64,000 bases of DNA from CALJXB01 sp965225935 (GTDB lineage: Bacteria > Pseudomonadota > Alphaproteobacteria > Kiloniellales > JAKSDN01): NCBI GenBank assembly GCA_965225935.1, contig CBDDCC010000016.1:124001-188000 (forward strand). Direction: 5' to 3'. Positions 18,539 through 27,836 of this stretch are shown here, piece after piece. The notes beneath the pieces are model-generated. The model was not told the DNA's origin and did no database searches. It saw only the letters and a program-made list of their open reading frames with translations. Each line of letters begins with the position of its first letter. The first letter of the stretch is position 1. The translations under genes and the position numbers were made by a program.

Positions 18539-18777
18539 GGCAAATCCTCGAACTTACCGTCTCACTATTCCGGTCGAATGAATGCTAGAGTGAGTATATG
18601 AAACCGCTCAGCATTCTTTCAACTTTTTATTTGTTGCGATTTGCTTTTTTTGGTTCTGAGCTTTCTCCCAAGGCCTACTGCACAGCAGATTAGATTGAGG
18701 GAATCCGGTAGCACAATGAGCTGCCGAGGGCGAAGTGTTATGACTTCGAACTACTCTGGCTGGTCGCAAGACCCGAA

Positions 18778-18873
18778 GTGACAATGGGTGAGACCGGCGC
18801 AGCACGGAATCTCTCTGCCAATGATGGGCGGGCCATCGTTGCGGTAAAGGGCGGGAGCCTGGTGATCGGTTGA
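18778..18873 (+). pseudogene. C-terminal remnant of an Asp-box propeller gene
   Basis: 32 codons reading VTMGETGAARNLSANDGRAI then VAVKGGSLVIG and TGA. They match the last codons of the propeller at 10944-12167 (MTMGETGDKRSLFAADGRAL, then VSIKGGVLVLR) at both protein and DNA level. Nothing upstream continues the match, so this is a scar of a lost second copy. Confidence 0.75.
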
Positions 18874-19144
18874 GGCGGCTATTTCACCAGCGGTTCGGGG
18901 CGTCGTTGTTGGATCTTCAAGCTGAGGACCGTGTACTTTGCGGTGCCTTCCCAACTGAAACCGAAGTCGCCTTCCCCGGGTTGCGGCTCATCGCACTGCG
19001 CCGGGGACGAAGCCCTCGCGAAGCCCAAAGCGGACTATGAGCAAACCTCTGTCCCAGGGAGTTCGGCCGGTTGGTGGTCCAGATCAATCTTTGCTGTGAA
19101 TGATCCAATCTTCCCTTTCTGGTCGTCTCGTCGATGCATGTTGG
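18874..19144. other. Intergenic stretch
   Basis: About 270 bases between the propeller scar and the end of the leftward glycosyltransferase. No gene, RNA or clear terminator is seen. Confidence 0.35.
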
Positions 19145-20494
19145 TTATTGGAGAGGTCCACTTTCCACATACTTGATTCGCTCATCACGGAGTGCCGGAC
19201 AGGGAGACTCCTGGGAGAGCACTGTCACCCTGTGCCCCATATCGGCCAGGGTTCGAGAATGGCGAAACATGCGCTGATTGACGGCGATCGTTCGGTTGGC
19301 CAGGAGGACAACTCTGTTCGGGGAGCTGCCGAGCACCCGCTCGATTGCCTGCCTAAATACCGGTGACTCTGTTTCCCAATTCAGTATGGCCGCTGCGTCG
19401 TGGGTTCGCTTCTTAAGATATGCAATGTCACTTAACGCCTTGGAAATGACCGCTGCAATGCATTCTGGGTCATCTTTGTCGAACGCCCGACCGCATTCAT
19501 AGCTTTCGACTAAACTTCTAACAACCGGCAAGTTCGAGCAAATCACAGGAAGCCGACTCATGATTGCCTCGAAGACCCTGTTTGGTAGACAGGTTTGGTG
19601 GTTCGGTATACGTGGGTCCAACGGGACTAAAGCAAGATCGCCGCCACTACGATAGGAGGTCATTTCGTTGGGGTTCCGTTCACCGACAAAATGAAGACGT
19701 GGCCCGACAGATAGCGATTCTGCCAGGGCCAGCAACTCGTGCTCAATAGGCGGTTTGGCTCTTCCCGACACTACTAGATGTATGTCCTTTGGTAGATACG
19801 ACAATGCGCGCAGTATAGTGTCAACGCCGCTGCCCGGGAACGCCGAGTTGATATAGACCAATATTCGCTCGCCTGCCGTAAGCCCGCAATCTTTACGCAT
19901 AGTTGCATTGGGTTCTGGATTCTCAAAGTCGATACAGTTTCTAACGACGACGGGTTCTTTCCCGGATTGTTTAACGTACCAATTTAGCAATCCCGGCGTC
20001 GTCACTAATACAAGTTTGGCACTGCGAATGACACCTAGGTGATGAGCGTGCAACATGCTCTTTTCTGGCTCGTGCCTTTGAAAGACTTGTCGCATCTGCC
20101 CAGACCGACCCGAATAGTCGGGGAACTCGACTGCATCGTGAATGATCACGCAACCGGTTCGAAGTCGAATCCGCCGCGCGGCTTCGAGCGCCAAAGTGTC
20201 GTGAGCAACGCAGGCATCGATTCGTTCACCTTCGAGAACGGTTTGGGCCCAATCAGCAAAGTCGAACATCCGCCATATATACTTGAAAAAGAAAACCTGA
20301 TCCTCACGATAAGTAGAGCGTAATCGCTCTAGCTTGTTGCGAGCTTTGTTTGCTTCAACGAATTTTCGTCTCCAGCGATTGGCCTCCTGTTCGTGACGCC
20401 TTGGTCGTAAGAGCAGGAAGTCAATCCCCGTTACTCTGGCCAAGAGGTGAGGGGAGAGAATTCGTTTCATTTTCGACCGTACATGGTGTCGCAA
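19145..20494 (-). CDS. GT4-like glycosyltransferase with rearranged domain order
   Basis: 449 residues. The middle matches the paralogues at 22090 and 29484: IIHDAVEFPDYSGR, VVVRNCIDF, ERILVYINSAFPGSGVDTIL, a donor-site CLPNRVFEAIMSRLPVICS and the closing ILNWETESPVF. Those proteins start with a Rossmann strand-helix unit (ICIV..R..R.A..L...GH.VTV) and end soon after LNWE. Here that unit is absent from the front, which instead has about 90 basic residues. It appears at the back as NRVVLLANRTIAVNQRMFRH and LADMGHRVTVLS (about 390-449). The gene could be a circular permutation or a fusion to a truncated second enzyme; activity is uncertain. It starts 8 bases after the preceding glycosyltransferase gene. 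Confidence 0.75.
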   Translation of the reverse strand: MRHHVRSKMKRILSPHLLARVTGIDFLLLRPRRHEQEANRWRRKFVEANKARNKLERLRSTYREDQVFFFKYIWRMFDFADWAQTVLEGERIDACVAHDTLALEAARRIRLRTGCVIIHDAVEFPDYSGRSGQMRQVFQRHEPEKSMLHAHHLGVIRSAKLVLVTTPGLLNWYVKQSGKEPVVVRNCIDFENPEPNATMRKDCGLTAGERILVYINSAFPGSGVDTILRALSYLPKDIHLVVSGRAKPPIEHELLALAESLSVGPRLHFVGERNPNEMTSYRSGGDLALVPLDPRIPNHQTCLPNRVFEAIMSRLPVICSNLPVVRSLVESYECGRAFDKDDPECIAAVISKALSDIAYLKKRTHDAAAILNWETESPVFRQAIERVLGSSPNRVVLLANRTIAVNQRMFRHSRTLADMGHRVTVLSQESPCPALRDERIKYVESGPLQ

Positions 20495-20501
20495 GTCTCA
20501 C

Positions 20502-21791
20502 TCAAATCTGTTGTCGTCGGTCCCGGCGCAAACGAATTTGCGACGCAACAGTCGCGATCCGCCGGTAGAGCGCCCAAAGGGTGTCGACTACCTGATAGAC
20601 GGACGGAGATAGCACGCGGCGCAGTGCAGCTTCCCACAGCACCATGGTGTCAACTCCTTTGACGGCGACGATGTCTGCACCGAATCTGGCATGGGACTTC
20701 TGCATAAACCACTCCAGATCCCCGAACCCTGTCGGCTCGGCCGACGGGGCCTCGAGAACGTCTTTATAGAGCTCTATGAGCCGGGTCGTGACCTTCCTGA
20801 GATCGTGGTGCCGCTCGACCAGCTGGCGGCCCTTTTCGCCGAGCTCACGGCGCAGGTCGTAGTCCTTGATCGCACCACGAAGCACGTCCGTTATAGTGTC
20901 CGGATTGGCATTCAGGAACGGCAGCTCGCTGTCGTAAAACGGCCGGAAGAGATCCTCACGGATGTTGAGCACGACGGGCTTGCCGAGCGCCATGGCTTCC
21001 AGCGTGAGAACGCCGGTGGCGCCGATCAGCAATTGGTCGATAACGATATCGGCCTTGCGATACCAGATTTTCGCTTCCTGGTGGGCCATGTCCTCGATCA
21101 GCTTGATGTCGAAGCTTAGGCCCTCTTCGCGTAACTGTTCAAAGGCTTTCAGGATGAACGTGGTTCCCTTAACGCATCGGTCTGACGGCGCATGGACCAC
21201 GAGCGGCCGATCGGTGGGCACCGTGCCAACATAGTCCCATTCTCTAAGATCCAAGGCGCGGGGTACAATAGTTGCCTCGGGCATGAACTGGTGCAGCTCT
21301 GGGTCTTGTACCGTGAAGCGGTCGACGTAGGAGCGTAGCATCTCTAAATAGGCGAGCTGCAGCTCCTCGTTGTATCGGGGCACGAGGCCGTAGCGGAACG
21401 GGCTGTGCGGGTTGACGGCGAGGTCTTTACTCGGCGTTCGCAGGTCGAAGCCGGAAAAGCGGTGGACGATCTTCTTGCCGCGCGCCTTGATCAGGGGGAG
21501 GTCGAGCCCGGTCATCTCGGAGTAGTTCACCCGATACCAGAAGGAGCGGTTCCAGAAATGGAAAATGTCATAGTCCTCCTCGAGGCAGGCCCTGAGAGTT
21601 GCCAGTCTGGCCTCGCGTAGGGAAGGATAAGCGCTGACGTCGACGACACGGTCGGTGCGATAGTCGAACCGCTTCTTTCGCCTGCCGTCTATATATTGAA
21701 GTTGGACCGCGTCGACGCCCTGGCGCTTCAGTTCCTCGACCAGCAGGACAGGCTGCATGGCGAAGTCCATAGGCGCGTGGATCACCTTCAT
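20502..21791 (-). CDS. Glycosyltransferase, GT-B/GT4-like
   Basis: 429 residues. The N-terminal Rossmann unit is MKVIHAPMDFAMQPVLLVEE; a HFWNRSFWYRVNYSEMTG segment follows; the C-terminal donor domain has VVHAPSDRCVKGTTFILKAF, IVIDQLLIGATGVLTLEAMA and LGKPVVLNIRE. Glycosyltransferases of this kind use the Glu of LEAMA to hold the sugar nucleotide. No signal peptide; the C-terminal 70 residues form a helical extension with a basic end that could touch the membrane. It is the first gene of a leftward pair with 19145-20494. GC content is higher than in the region to its left. Confidence 0.8.
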   Translation of the reverse strand: MKVIHAPMDFAMQPVLLVEELKRQGVDAVQLQYIDGRRKKRFDYRTDRVVDVSAYPSLREARLATLRACLEEDYDIFHFWNRSFWYRVNYSEMTGLDLPLIKARGKKIVHRFSGFDLRTPSKDLAVNPHSPFRYGLVPRYNEELQLAYLEMLRSYVDRFTVQDPELHQFMPEATIVPRALDLREWDYVGTVPTDRPLVVHAPSDRCVKGTTFILKAFEQLREEGLSFDIKLIEDMAHQEAKIWYRKADIVIDQLLIGATGVLTLEAMALGKPVVLNIREDLFRPFYDSELPFLNANPDTITDVLRGAIKDYDLRRELGEKGRQLVERHHDLRKVTTRLIELYKDVLEAPSAEPTGFGDLEWFMQKSHARFGADIVAVKGVDTMVLWEAALRRVLSPSVYQVVDTLWALYRRIATVASQIRLRRDRRQQI

Positions 21792-22089
21792 TGCTCAAAT
21801 CCCAGATCGGCGGCAGACTCTGCTGTCCGTGCGGTGTTCGCAGCGGCCGACGTGTGTCGTTTAAGGCCGAGCAAAGCTGGAGAGATCATTTGGGTAATTC
21901 CATCCCAAGCCATTTTCTCGGTGCCGAGTCTTGGTCGTTTTGACTGTCACGGCAAGGGACACGACGTACACATGTGAGGGCCTGTAGCCACGATCTTTGC
22001 GCTGCGCAACTTGCCTTCAGCCCGGATCTGTACTATCGGGCAGCTTGCCTGTCGATCTCCAAACTCGGCTTTCAAACAGACCCTGCAAA
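21792..22089. other. Divergent intergenic region
   Basis: About 300 bases between two glycosyltransferase genes transcribed away from each other. It should hold promoters for both. No recognisable operator or riboswitch is seen. Confidence 0.4.
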
Positions 22090-23568
22090 ATGTCTGGTAA
22101 ATCGATTTGCATCGTCTCACGGAAAAACAACCTTCGCGTGACCCGAGTTCCCCGCATGGCCAAGGCCCTGTGCCAAGCCGGCTATGAAGTAACGGTCATT
22201 TCGCGGATGAGCCCCCATGAGGAGCTTCGCCGTCAAACACCAAATGTGAGGTACATCGAATTGGGGGCAAACCAGCTTCGCCGCCTACCGGCGAAGGTCT
22301 TGTGGCATGCCTTTTCGCAAAGCGCACTGTTTCTGCCGACCCTGCAACCCCTCCTGTACAACAAGTGGAATGAGCCTGTCGACTCCAGATGGCGACCGAA
22401 TTGGCTAGTACCTGAAACGTTCAACTTCTTCCGTGGAACCACCCGCATCCCAGCCGTCCGAGACTTGCTAAAGGGCGACGCGAAAGTAACCTGTCATTCG
22501 TCCCAGTCAAACTCCCAGTCTGGCGATCGGATCGCACAGATCATTCGCTCCATTCCAGGTGACCGGTACCAGTCCACCATCAAAGTGCTGCAACGGCATC
22601 TCGAGCTTGACGTACGGTTTGCAGCGACAGCGCATTGGGCGACGAGCGAATTGTCGTTCAATTTCGTTCAGGCGCACGACTACATGTCCCTCGTCGCTGC
22701 GGATTTCCTGGCCCGCCGCCACGGTGCCCGCTTGGTCTACGATGCGGTCGAGATCTCCGAGGCGCGCAACGAGCAAAGCATCGATCCGAGGGTCGTCGTT
22801 AAGGATAGGATCTATCGGACGATCGAAGAAGGACTCGTTCAATGCGCTAAGGCCCATACGACCGTCGGAACTAAACTGGCGGATTGGTACGTCGAGCGGT
22901 TCGGTATCAACCGGCCGATCGTCGTCAAGAACTGCAGGGAGTACATAATGCCGCCGAAGGAGCGAAGGCTTAGAGATCAATTGGGTCTGGGAGACGATAC
23001 TCCTCTGTTGGTGTGGATGGGTTATTGTTATCCCAGCCAGGGACTGGACTTCATGCTGAGGGTCTTGGTTGAGATCTCGCCTCGCGTACACCTCGCTCTG
23101 ATCACGGAGTTCACTCCAGGCTGGAAGGACTATGAACGGGATTTCAAGCAACGCATTTTCGATGCGGGGCTAACAGGGCGAATCGCATTCTTGCCCATGC
23201 GCCCACCCAACGATCTGATTACCTACCTCTCGTCGGCCGACGTAGGCCTCATACTGAACCCCCCGGACTCGTCCCTCAACATCAAGTACAGCCTGCCCAA
23301 CAAGTTCTTCGAGCTGGTTATGGCCCGCTTGCCGATAGCCTGCACGGATCTCCCGGAGATTCAGCGATTCCTCACTTGCTACGATATCGGCTGCTGCATT
23401 GACGATGAGGATCCGTGGGTGGCGGCGCAGGCCATTGAGACTTTGCTCGCACGTGCCCGCGGCGGCGAACTGGCCGAGCGCTCGGAGATGGCGGCGAAGG
23501 TGCTGTCCTGGGGAAACGAGGCGAAGGCGCTTGTGGGTCTCTACGACAAGCTCAGCCGCAGGGTGTGA
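22090..23568 (+). CDS. GT4 glycosyltransferase
   Basis: 492 residues from ATG 22090; a TTG 93 bases upstream is in frame but unlikely. N-terminal unit KSICIVSRKNNLRVTRVPRM with GYEVTVIS, an acceptor-side region of about 170 residues longer than usual for GT4, then RLVYDAVEISEARNEQ, PIVVKNCREY, and the donor domain with PLLVWMGYCYPSQGLDFML and SLPNKFFELVMARLPIACT. It has the full domain order that the rearranged gene at 19145-20494 lacks. It is a single rightward gene beside the leftward capsule export operon. Confidence 0.85.
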   Translation: MSGKSICIVSRKNNLRVTRVPRMAKALCQAGYEVTVISRMSPHEELRRQTPNVRYIELGANQLRRLPAKVLWHAFSQSALFLPTLQPLLYNKWNEPVDSRWRPNWLVPETFNFFRGTTRIPAVRDLLKGDAKVTCHSSQSNSQSGDRIAQIIRSIPGDRYQSTIKVLQRHLELDVRFAATAHWATSELSFNFVQAHDYMSLVAADFLARRHGARLVYDAVEISEARNEQSIDPRVVVKDRIYRTIEEGLVQCAKAHTTVGTKLADWYVERFGINRPIVVKNCREYIMPPKERRLRDQLGLGDDTPLLVWMGYCYPSQGLDFMLRVLVEISPRVHLALITEFTPGWKDYERDFKQRIFDAGLTGRIAFLPMRPPNDLITYLSSADVGLILNPPDSSLNIKYSLPNKFFELVMARLPIACTDLPEIQRFLTCYDIGCCIDDEDPWVAAQAIETLLARARGGELAERSEMAAKVLSWGNEAKALVGLYDKLSRRV

Positions 23569-23726
23569 TTGCGGCCCCCGCACGCAATTCTGTGCGGATT
23601 GTCCCATCGGCAGCGTGCCGCTGTCGGCTGCATCCGGGACCGCCGGGCGGGGGATACGGTCCGCCAGCCGAGGAGGATTCCCAGGGCGCCACGTCCGGGG
23701 TCCAGGGCAGAGCGCGCCGCCTCTGG

Positions 23727-25001
23727 TCACAATCGGGCGTGTTCGCGAATGGCGGTGATCAGCAAGGCGCCGATGGCGTAAGTGAGGCACGCGATGATGA
23801 AGACGGTCAGAACGCTGCGCACACGATCCGGTTCCGTCGCTACCTCGGGAACCATCGGCGGCACGAAGTCTATCACGTAGTTGTGTTGGCGCTGGACATC
23901 GGCCCTGGAGGACTCAACGAAGGCCATCGCTGAGGTGTACATGCTCTCGGCGAAGTGCTCTTCAAGTGCAAGGTTCTGGTATTCGCGCAGCCGGTCTGCG
24001 TAGACCGAGGTGTCAGCACCCGCGAGCCGTGCTTGGTTCGACTGGATCTGGTTCTCGAGGGCGCGAAGGCGCACCTTCTGCGCCACGACCTGTGGGCTCG
24101 TCGGCTGGAGATAGGACAGCATTTGCTCGAGCTCGGCACGCGCAGCCGCCAGTTCCTGTGAGAGCCCCGCGGCGATTCCACCAACCACCTGGGCGCTGTA
24201 TTGGGGGTCGAGATCCCCGTACTCGTGGCGGAAGACGTTCAGGTTCTGCCGCGCGGCGGAAAGGCGTGCCTCGGCTTCATGCAGCTCCTGGTGGGCGAAG
24301 CGCATGGTATCCGCGCGCTTCTTCTCGTAGACCCGATTTAGTGCTTCTTCGCTCAGTCCTACGATCTCCGTCAGGATCAGCTGGGCGTCGGGCGCGATGA
24401 AGGCCTGGGCGCGCACTTTGACCACGGGCTTGTCGGGGTCCGCCTCTACCTCGACGCGGCTGCGGTAGTAGTCCAGGAACTCCTCCCGATTGGCGTTCGC
24501 TGGCAGCCGTGAGAAGTAGTCGACTTCCAGTGAGCCATACTTGGCTTTCAAATCCAATTTGTCGTTCAACTTGCGCAGCATCTCGGAGGAGCGAATGTAT
24601 TCGTACAGCAGCTCCGGCTGGGCGAGACTGTCCCGTGCCTGGCCGCCGCCGATGAGGCTGATCAGGTCGCCGGCCACAGTTTCGGACTCGTTGCTGCTGT
24701 GCACGATCAGGCTGGTCTCCGAAACATAGCGCGGCGATACGAGAAAGGTGTAGTAGATAGCCACGAGAAAGGTGGGAAGCAACACCACCGCGACGAGAGA
24801 AAGCAGCGTGCGGATCAGATGGCGGCGGCGGCGCAGGTAGATTTCCGGAACGTTTCCCCCGCCGACGACGACAGGGGGGCTTGGCGAGAACATCGCGACC
24901 GGGTCGGCCTTACCCTTGCCCAACGCCTTAGATTTGGCGCCCGCGGTGGTCACGAGCGCACTGGGGCTTTCCTTCTTCCCCTCCACAGCGTCAGCCGCCA
25001 T
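23727..25001 (-). CDS. kpsE: Capsule export inner-membrane protein KpsE-like
   Basis: 424 residues, a polysaccharide co-polymerase type 3 protein. A Gly/Pro-rich cytoplasmic N-terminus (1-60) is followed by a membrane helix (about 63-88), a large periplasmic domain with a long coiled-coil stretch (about 235-360) containing ARLSAARQNLNVFRHEYGDLD, and a second membrane helix near the C-terminus (about 398-418). With KpsM and KpsT it spans the envelope to carry the polysaccharide to an outer-membrane channel. No KpsD-like channel gene is in the window. Its start overlaps the end of the ATPase gene by 11 bases, so the three export genes form one leftward operon. Confidence 0.85.
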   Translation of the reverse strand: MAADAVEGKKESPSALVTTAGAKSKALGKGKADPVAMFSPSPPVVVGGGNVPEIYLRRRRHLIRTLLSLVAVVLLPTFLVAIYYTFLVSPRYVSETSLIVHSSNESETVAGDLISLIGGGQARDSLAQPELLYEYIRSSEMLRKLNDKLDLKAKYGSLEVDYFSRLPANANREEFLDYYRSRVEVEADPDKPVVKVRAQAFIAPDAQLILTEIVGLSEEALNRVYEKKRADTMRFAHQELHEAEARLSAARQNLNVFRHEYGDLDPQYSAQVVGGIAAGLSQELAAARAELEQMLSYLQPTSPQVVAQKVRLRALENQIQSNQARLAGADTSVYADRLREYQNLALEEHFAESMYTSAMAFVESSRADVQRQHNYVIDFVPPMVPEVATEPDRVRSVLTVFIIACLTYAIGALLITAIREHARL

Positions 25002-25656
25002 TGCGCCTTCCTCCGTGACAGTAGAAGTGAACGGCTTCGTCCAGATCGCAGAAGGGTACCAACTGGCCGCCGGTCAACACCAGAGCGATCTCGCAGTATT
25101 GCCGAATGGTGCCTGGATTGTGCGAGACCATGAGCAGCCCCGATCGCGCCCGGCGCTCGTTGAACGCGGCTAGGCACTTCTCACGGAACCACTGGTCGCC
25201 CACTGAGGTGGCTTCGTCGACCAGGTAGCAGTCGAAGTCCATTGCCAGGCTGATTCCAAAGCTCAGTCGCGCGCGCATGCCGGAGCTGTAGGTGATAACG
25301 CGTTCATCCAGATAGACGCCAAGTTCGGCGAAATCTTCTACAAACGCTTCCATCGTCGCTCGGTCAGCGCCATTCAGCCGGGCCAAGAATCGAATGTTTT
25401 GACGACCGGTCATGTTCGGGTTCACGCCTCCGGCGAAACCGAGCGGCCATGACAGGGACACTGTGCGGATCACCTGCCCTTGGTCAGGTTCCTCTATGCC
25501 CGAAATCATCCGAAGGAGTGTGGATTTCCCGGCACCGTTGCGGCCCAGTACGGCCACGCCTCGGTTCGACGGAATGGTCAGGGTAGTCGGGTGGAGCACG
25601 ATTCTATCGCCCATCCGAGTCGTGTAGGACTTCGAAATGTCGACGAGGTGGATCAC
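24991..25656 (-). CDS. kpsT: Capsule ABC exporter ATP-binding protein KpsT-like
   Basis: 221 residues from GTG 25656. This start overlaps the TGA of the permease (GTGA) and gives VIHLVDISKSY, the usual beginning of the family. A longer frame to 25743 runs inside the permease gene and is unlikely. Walker A is LGRNGAGKSTLL, the signature is YSSGMRARLSFG, and Walker B is CYLVDEATS with the H-loop in MVSHNPG. Length matches KpsT-type ATPases, which lack the C-terminal carbohydrate-binding domain of Wzt. It powers export of the polysaccharide through the fused permease upstream. Confidence 0.9.
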   Translation of the reverse strand: MIHLVDISKSYTTRMGDRIVLHPTTLTIPSNRGVAVLGRNGAGKSTLLRMISGIEEPDQGQVIRTVSLSWPLGFAGGVNPNMTGRQNIRFLARLNGADRATMEAFVEDFAELGVYLDERVITYSSGMRARLSFGISLAMDFDCYLVDEATSVGDQWFREKCLAAFNERRARSGLLMVSHNPGTIRQYCEIALVLTGGQLVPFCDLDEAVHFYCHGGRRNGG

Positions 25657-27836
25657 GTCGCCACCTTGTAGCGGCGCACGAAGCGCTCGAGCGAGAGCAT
25701 CGCCAAGAGGCCTAGGACCACGCAGGAAATGGGATAGGACCACGAGACGCCGGCCGGCTCGTAGCTGAGGAAGAAGCCATCACGGACGAGTTCGACCAGA
25801 TGGAATACCGGGTTGTAGAGCAGCAACTCGCGAACGCCCGGGGGAAGTTCGTTGGCATAGAAGAAGACGCCCGATGTGAAGAAGATCACACGATTAAAGG
25901 CCTGACTGAGATTGGCCACATCGGGAACGACGAGTGCAGCAAGACCGAACACGCCACCGAAAACCATGGCCAATAGGCTGATCAGCAACAAACCGGTCAA
26001 GACCTGGAGTGGATCGTGGACGGTGACGTCTTGGCCAAATAAATAAAGACCAAAGTAAGCCACCATGAATATCGTGATGCCGGTCAAGAAATCTAAAATA
26101 AATGCAGAGAAAATAAGGCTGATCGGTTTTACTTGCCTGAAATGCAGAAGATTTTTGTTTGATCGGACTGCCGCCATGGCCTTCGTCTTGTGGTTCATGA
26201 AAAAGACGAGCACTGGAATAATCCCGGTCAGCAGGAAGGTCTCGATCGTGGCGCCGTAAGGTACGCCCCTGTCGATCACGTGGAAGATGATATCCAGTGT
26301 CAGAAAGAGCGCGAGCGGCAGCAGGAGGGCCCAGATGTACCCCAGATAGTTCTGACCGAACCGGGACAGGATATCGCGCTGGATGACCGCACCGACTACC
26401 CGCGTGGCAACCGCCAGGCCTTGGATGATGGAAGGCTGTTGGGACAAATCCTGCAAGGTTGCCCGGGGGGCGAACTCGGCCGGGATCTCGAAGTTCGAAG
26501 CTGGGCTCAGGCCCGCATCGCCATCGATCGGTCGGCCGAGCTGGCGCTCGAGGTCTACGATGGTCGGACGCAGGCCAGGCGTGGCGCTGTTTATGCGAAA
26601 GGCGGTTGCAACGGCAACCTCGGCTTGCTGAAGCCGTCCCAGCATGAACTGCGACTTGCCGTGCCCGAGGAAGGCCGCCGCGCTGAAGGGGGAACTTTCG
26701 GCGAGACCCTCGAACAGGGCCGAGGCCTCCTCATATCTCTCAAGAGCCAAGAGGCAGGAGCCTTGAAGCAGAACCGCTTCCTCGTCCAAATCTTCCGTCT
26801 GACGGACGATCACCGCCTGCTCTATGGCATCATCATAGCGGCCAAGGCCTCGCAGGGTCTGACCCAATAACAATCGTATCTTCGCGTTCGTCGGGACGAG
26901 CTGTAGCGCCCTGTTGAGCGGCGCAAGCGCTCCGTCCAGATCGTCCCGACGAACATAGATAGACGCAATTCGCGACCAGACCGTGCCGATGCCCCAAGGG
27001 TTGTAGCGCGGCGTGTCGCTCGCCTCCAAGGCCGCGGCAGCTTCCAGCAAGCCATCCAGGTGCTGAACCGATCCTGTCAGTTCATAAGCCGCCAGCCGCA
27101 GAAAGTAGACGGCCCATCTATTGGAGGGGTCCTCGGCGACCAAATCTTCTAGCCACTCGCAGGCCTCGGCGAATTCGCGCATGCGGATGAGCAATTCGCC
27201 GTAGCGCAGCTTCACCTCGGGCATGTCCGGCTTGCGAGCGAGCGCTGCTTGGATTGTTGCCTTAGCCTCATCGAATCGGCGCTGATAGATCATCGCGCAG
27301 CCGAGAAAACCAGTGACGGAGGGTTCGTTCGGGCTTAGCTCCTCTGCCTGCTTGAAGAGTTCGGCCGCCCTATCCCACTTGGACACGTAGAATGCCGCCA
27401 GGCCCTGGCCGAAGTGAGCCTGTCCGCTGGACGGATCCAGCTCCACCGAAAGTTGATAGTACTCCTCGGCAGCCTTGAAACGGTTTGCGATGAGGCAAGT
27501 GCGGGCAAGCCGATATGCCGCCCTGAAGTTATTGGGATGTCTCCTTTGCGCTGCCTGAAGAGGGTCGATAGCTTTGTCGTGTTGGCCAAGCAATCCCAGG
27601 CAGCGTCCCAGTGTCTCGCGCGCCAGATAGTCATTGTCCTGCAGCTTCACAGCGCGCCGCAGCGGTGTTCGGGCTGCGTCGAACTGGCGAAGCAAAAGCA
27701 AGATCCGACCCCTGAGTACCAGGGCGTCGGGGGAATCCGGTTGTCGGTCGAGAACTGGCCGCAGGGTGCTCAACGCAGCCCACAGCTGGCGCCGCTTTGC
27801 GAGGACAACAGCTTTATCCAGTTCAGACAATCTCAA
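25653..27836 (-). CDS. TPR domain fused to capsule ABC-2 permease (KpsM-like)
   Basis: 727 residues. Residues 1-425 consist of tetratricopeptide repeats, with typical blocks such as AHFGQGLAAFYVSKWDRAAE, AKIRLLLGQTLRGLGRYDDA and FLGHGKSQFMLGRLQQAE. A linker of about 40 residues follows. Residues 466-727 are a complete ABC-2 permease: an amphipathic IQRDILSRFGQNYLGYIWA segment, then six predicted membrane helices and ERFVRRYKVAT at the end. Stand-alone KpsM is about 260 residues, so the whole permease is retained and a cytoplasmic repeat domain has been added. It is the first gene of the kpsM-kpsT-kpsE operon. No stop or frame change separates the two parts. The repeats may recruit glycosyltransferases to the exporter (inference). 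Confidence 0.88.
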   Translation of the reverse strand: MRLSELDKAVVLAKRRQLWAALSTLRPVLDRQPDSPDALVLRGRILLLLRQFDAARTPLRRAVKLQDNDYLARETLGRCLGLLGQHDKAIDPLQAAQRRHPNNFRAAYRLARTCLIANRFKAAEEYYQLSVELDPSSGQAHFGQGLAAFYVSKWDRAAELFKQAEELSPNEPSVTGFLGCAMIYQRRFDEAKATIQAALARKPDMPEVKLRYGELLIRMREFAEACEWLEDLVAEDPSNRWAVYFLRLAAYELTGSVQHLDGLLEAAAALEASDTPRYNPWGIGTVWSRIASIYVRRDDLDGALAPLNRALQLVPTNAKIRLLLGQTLRGLGRYDDAIEQAVIVRQTEDLDEEAVLLQGSCLLALERYEEASALFEGLAESSPFSAAAFLGHGKSQFMLGRLQQAEVAVATAFRINSATPGLRPTIVDLERQLGRPIDGDAGLSPASNFEIPAEFAPRATLQDLSQQPSIIQGLAVATRVVGAVIQRDILSRFGQNYLGYIWALLLPLALFLTLDIIFHVIDRGVPYGATIETFLLTGIIPVLVFFMNHKTKAMAAVRSNKNLLHFRQVKPISLIFSAFILDFLTGITIFMVAYFGLYLFGQDVTVHDPLQVLTGLLLISLLAMVFGGVFGLAALVVPDVANLSQAFNRVIFFTSGVFFYANELPPGVRELLLYNPVFHLVELVRDGFFLSYEPAGVSWSYPISCVVLGLLAMLSLERFVRRYKVAT

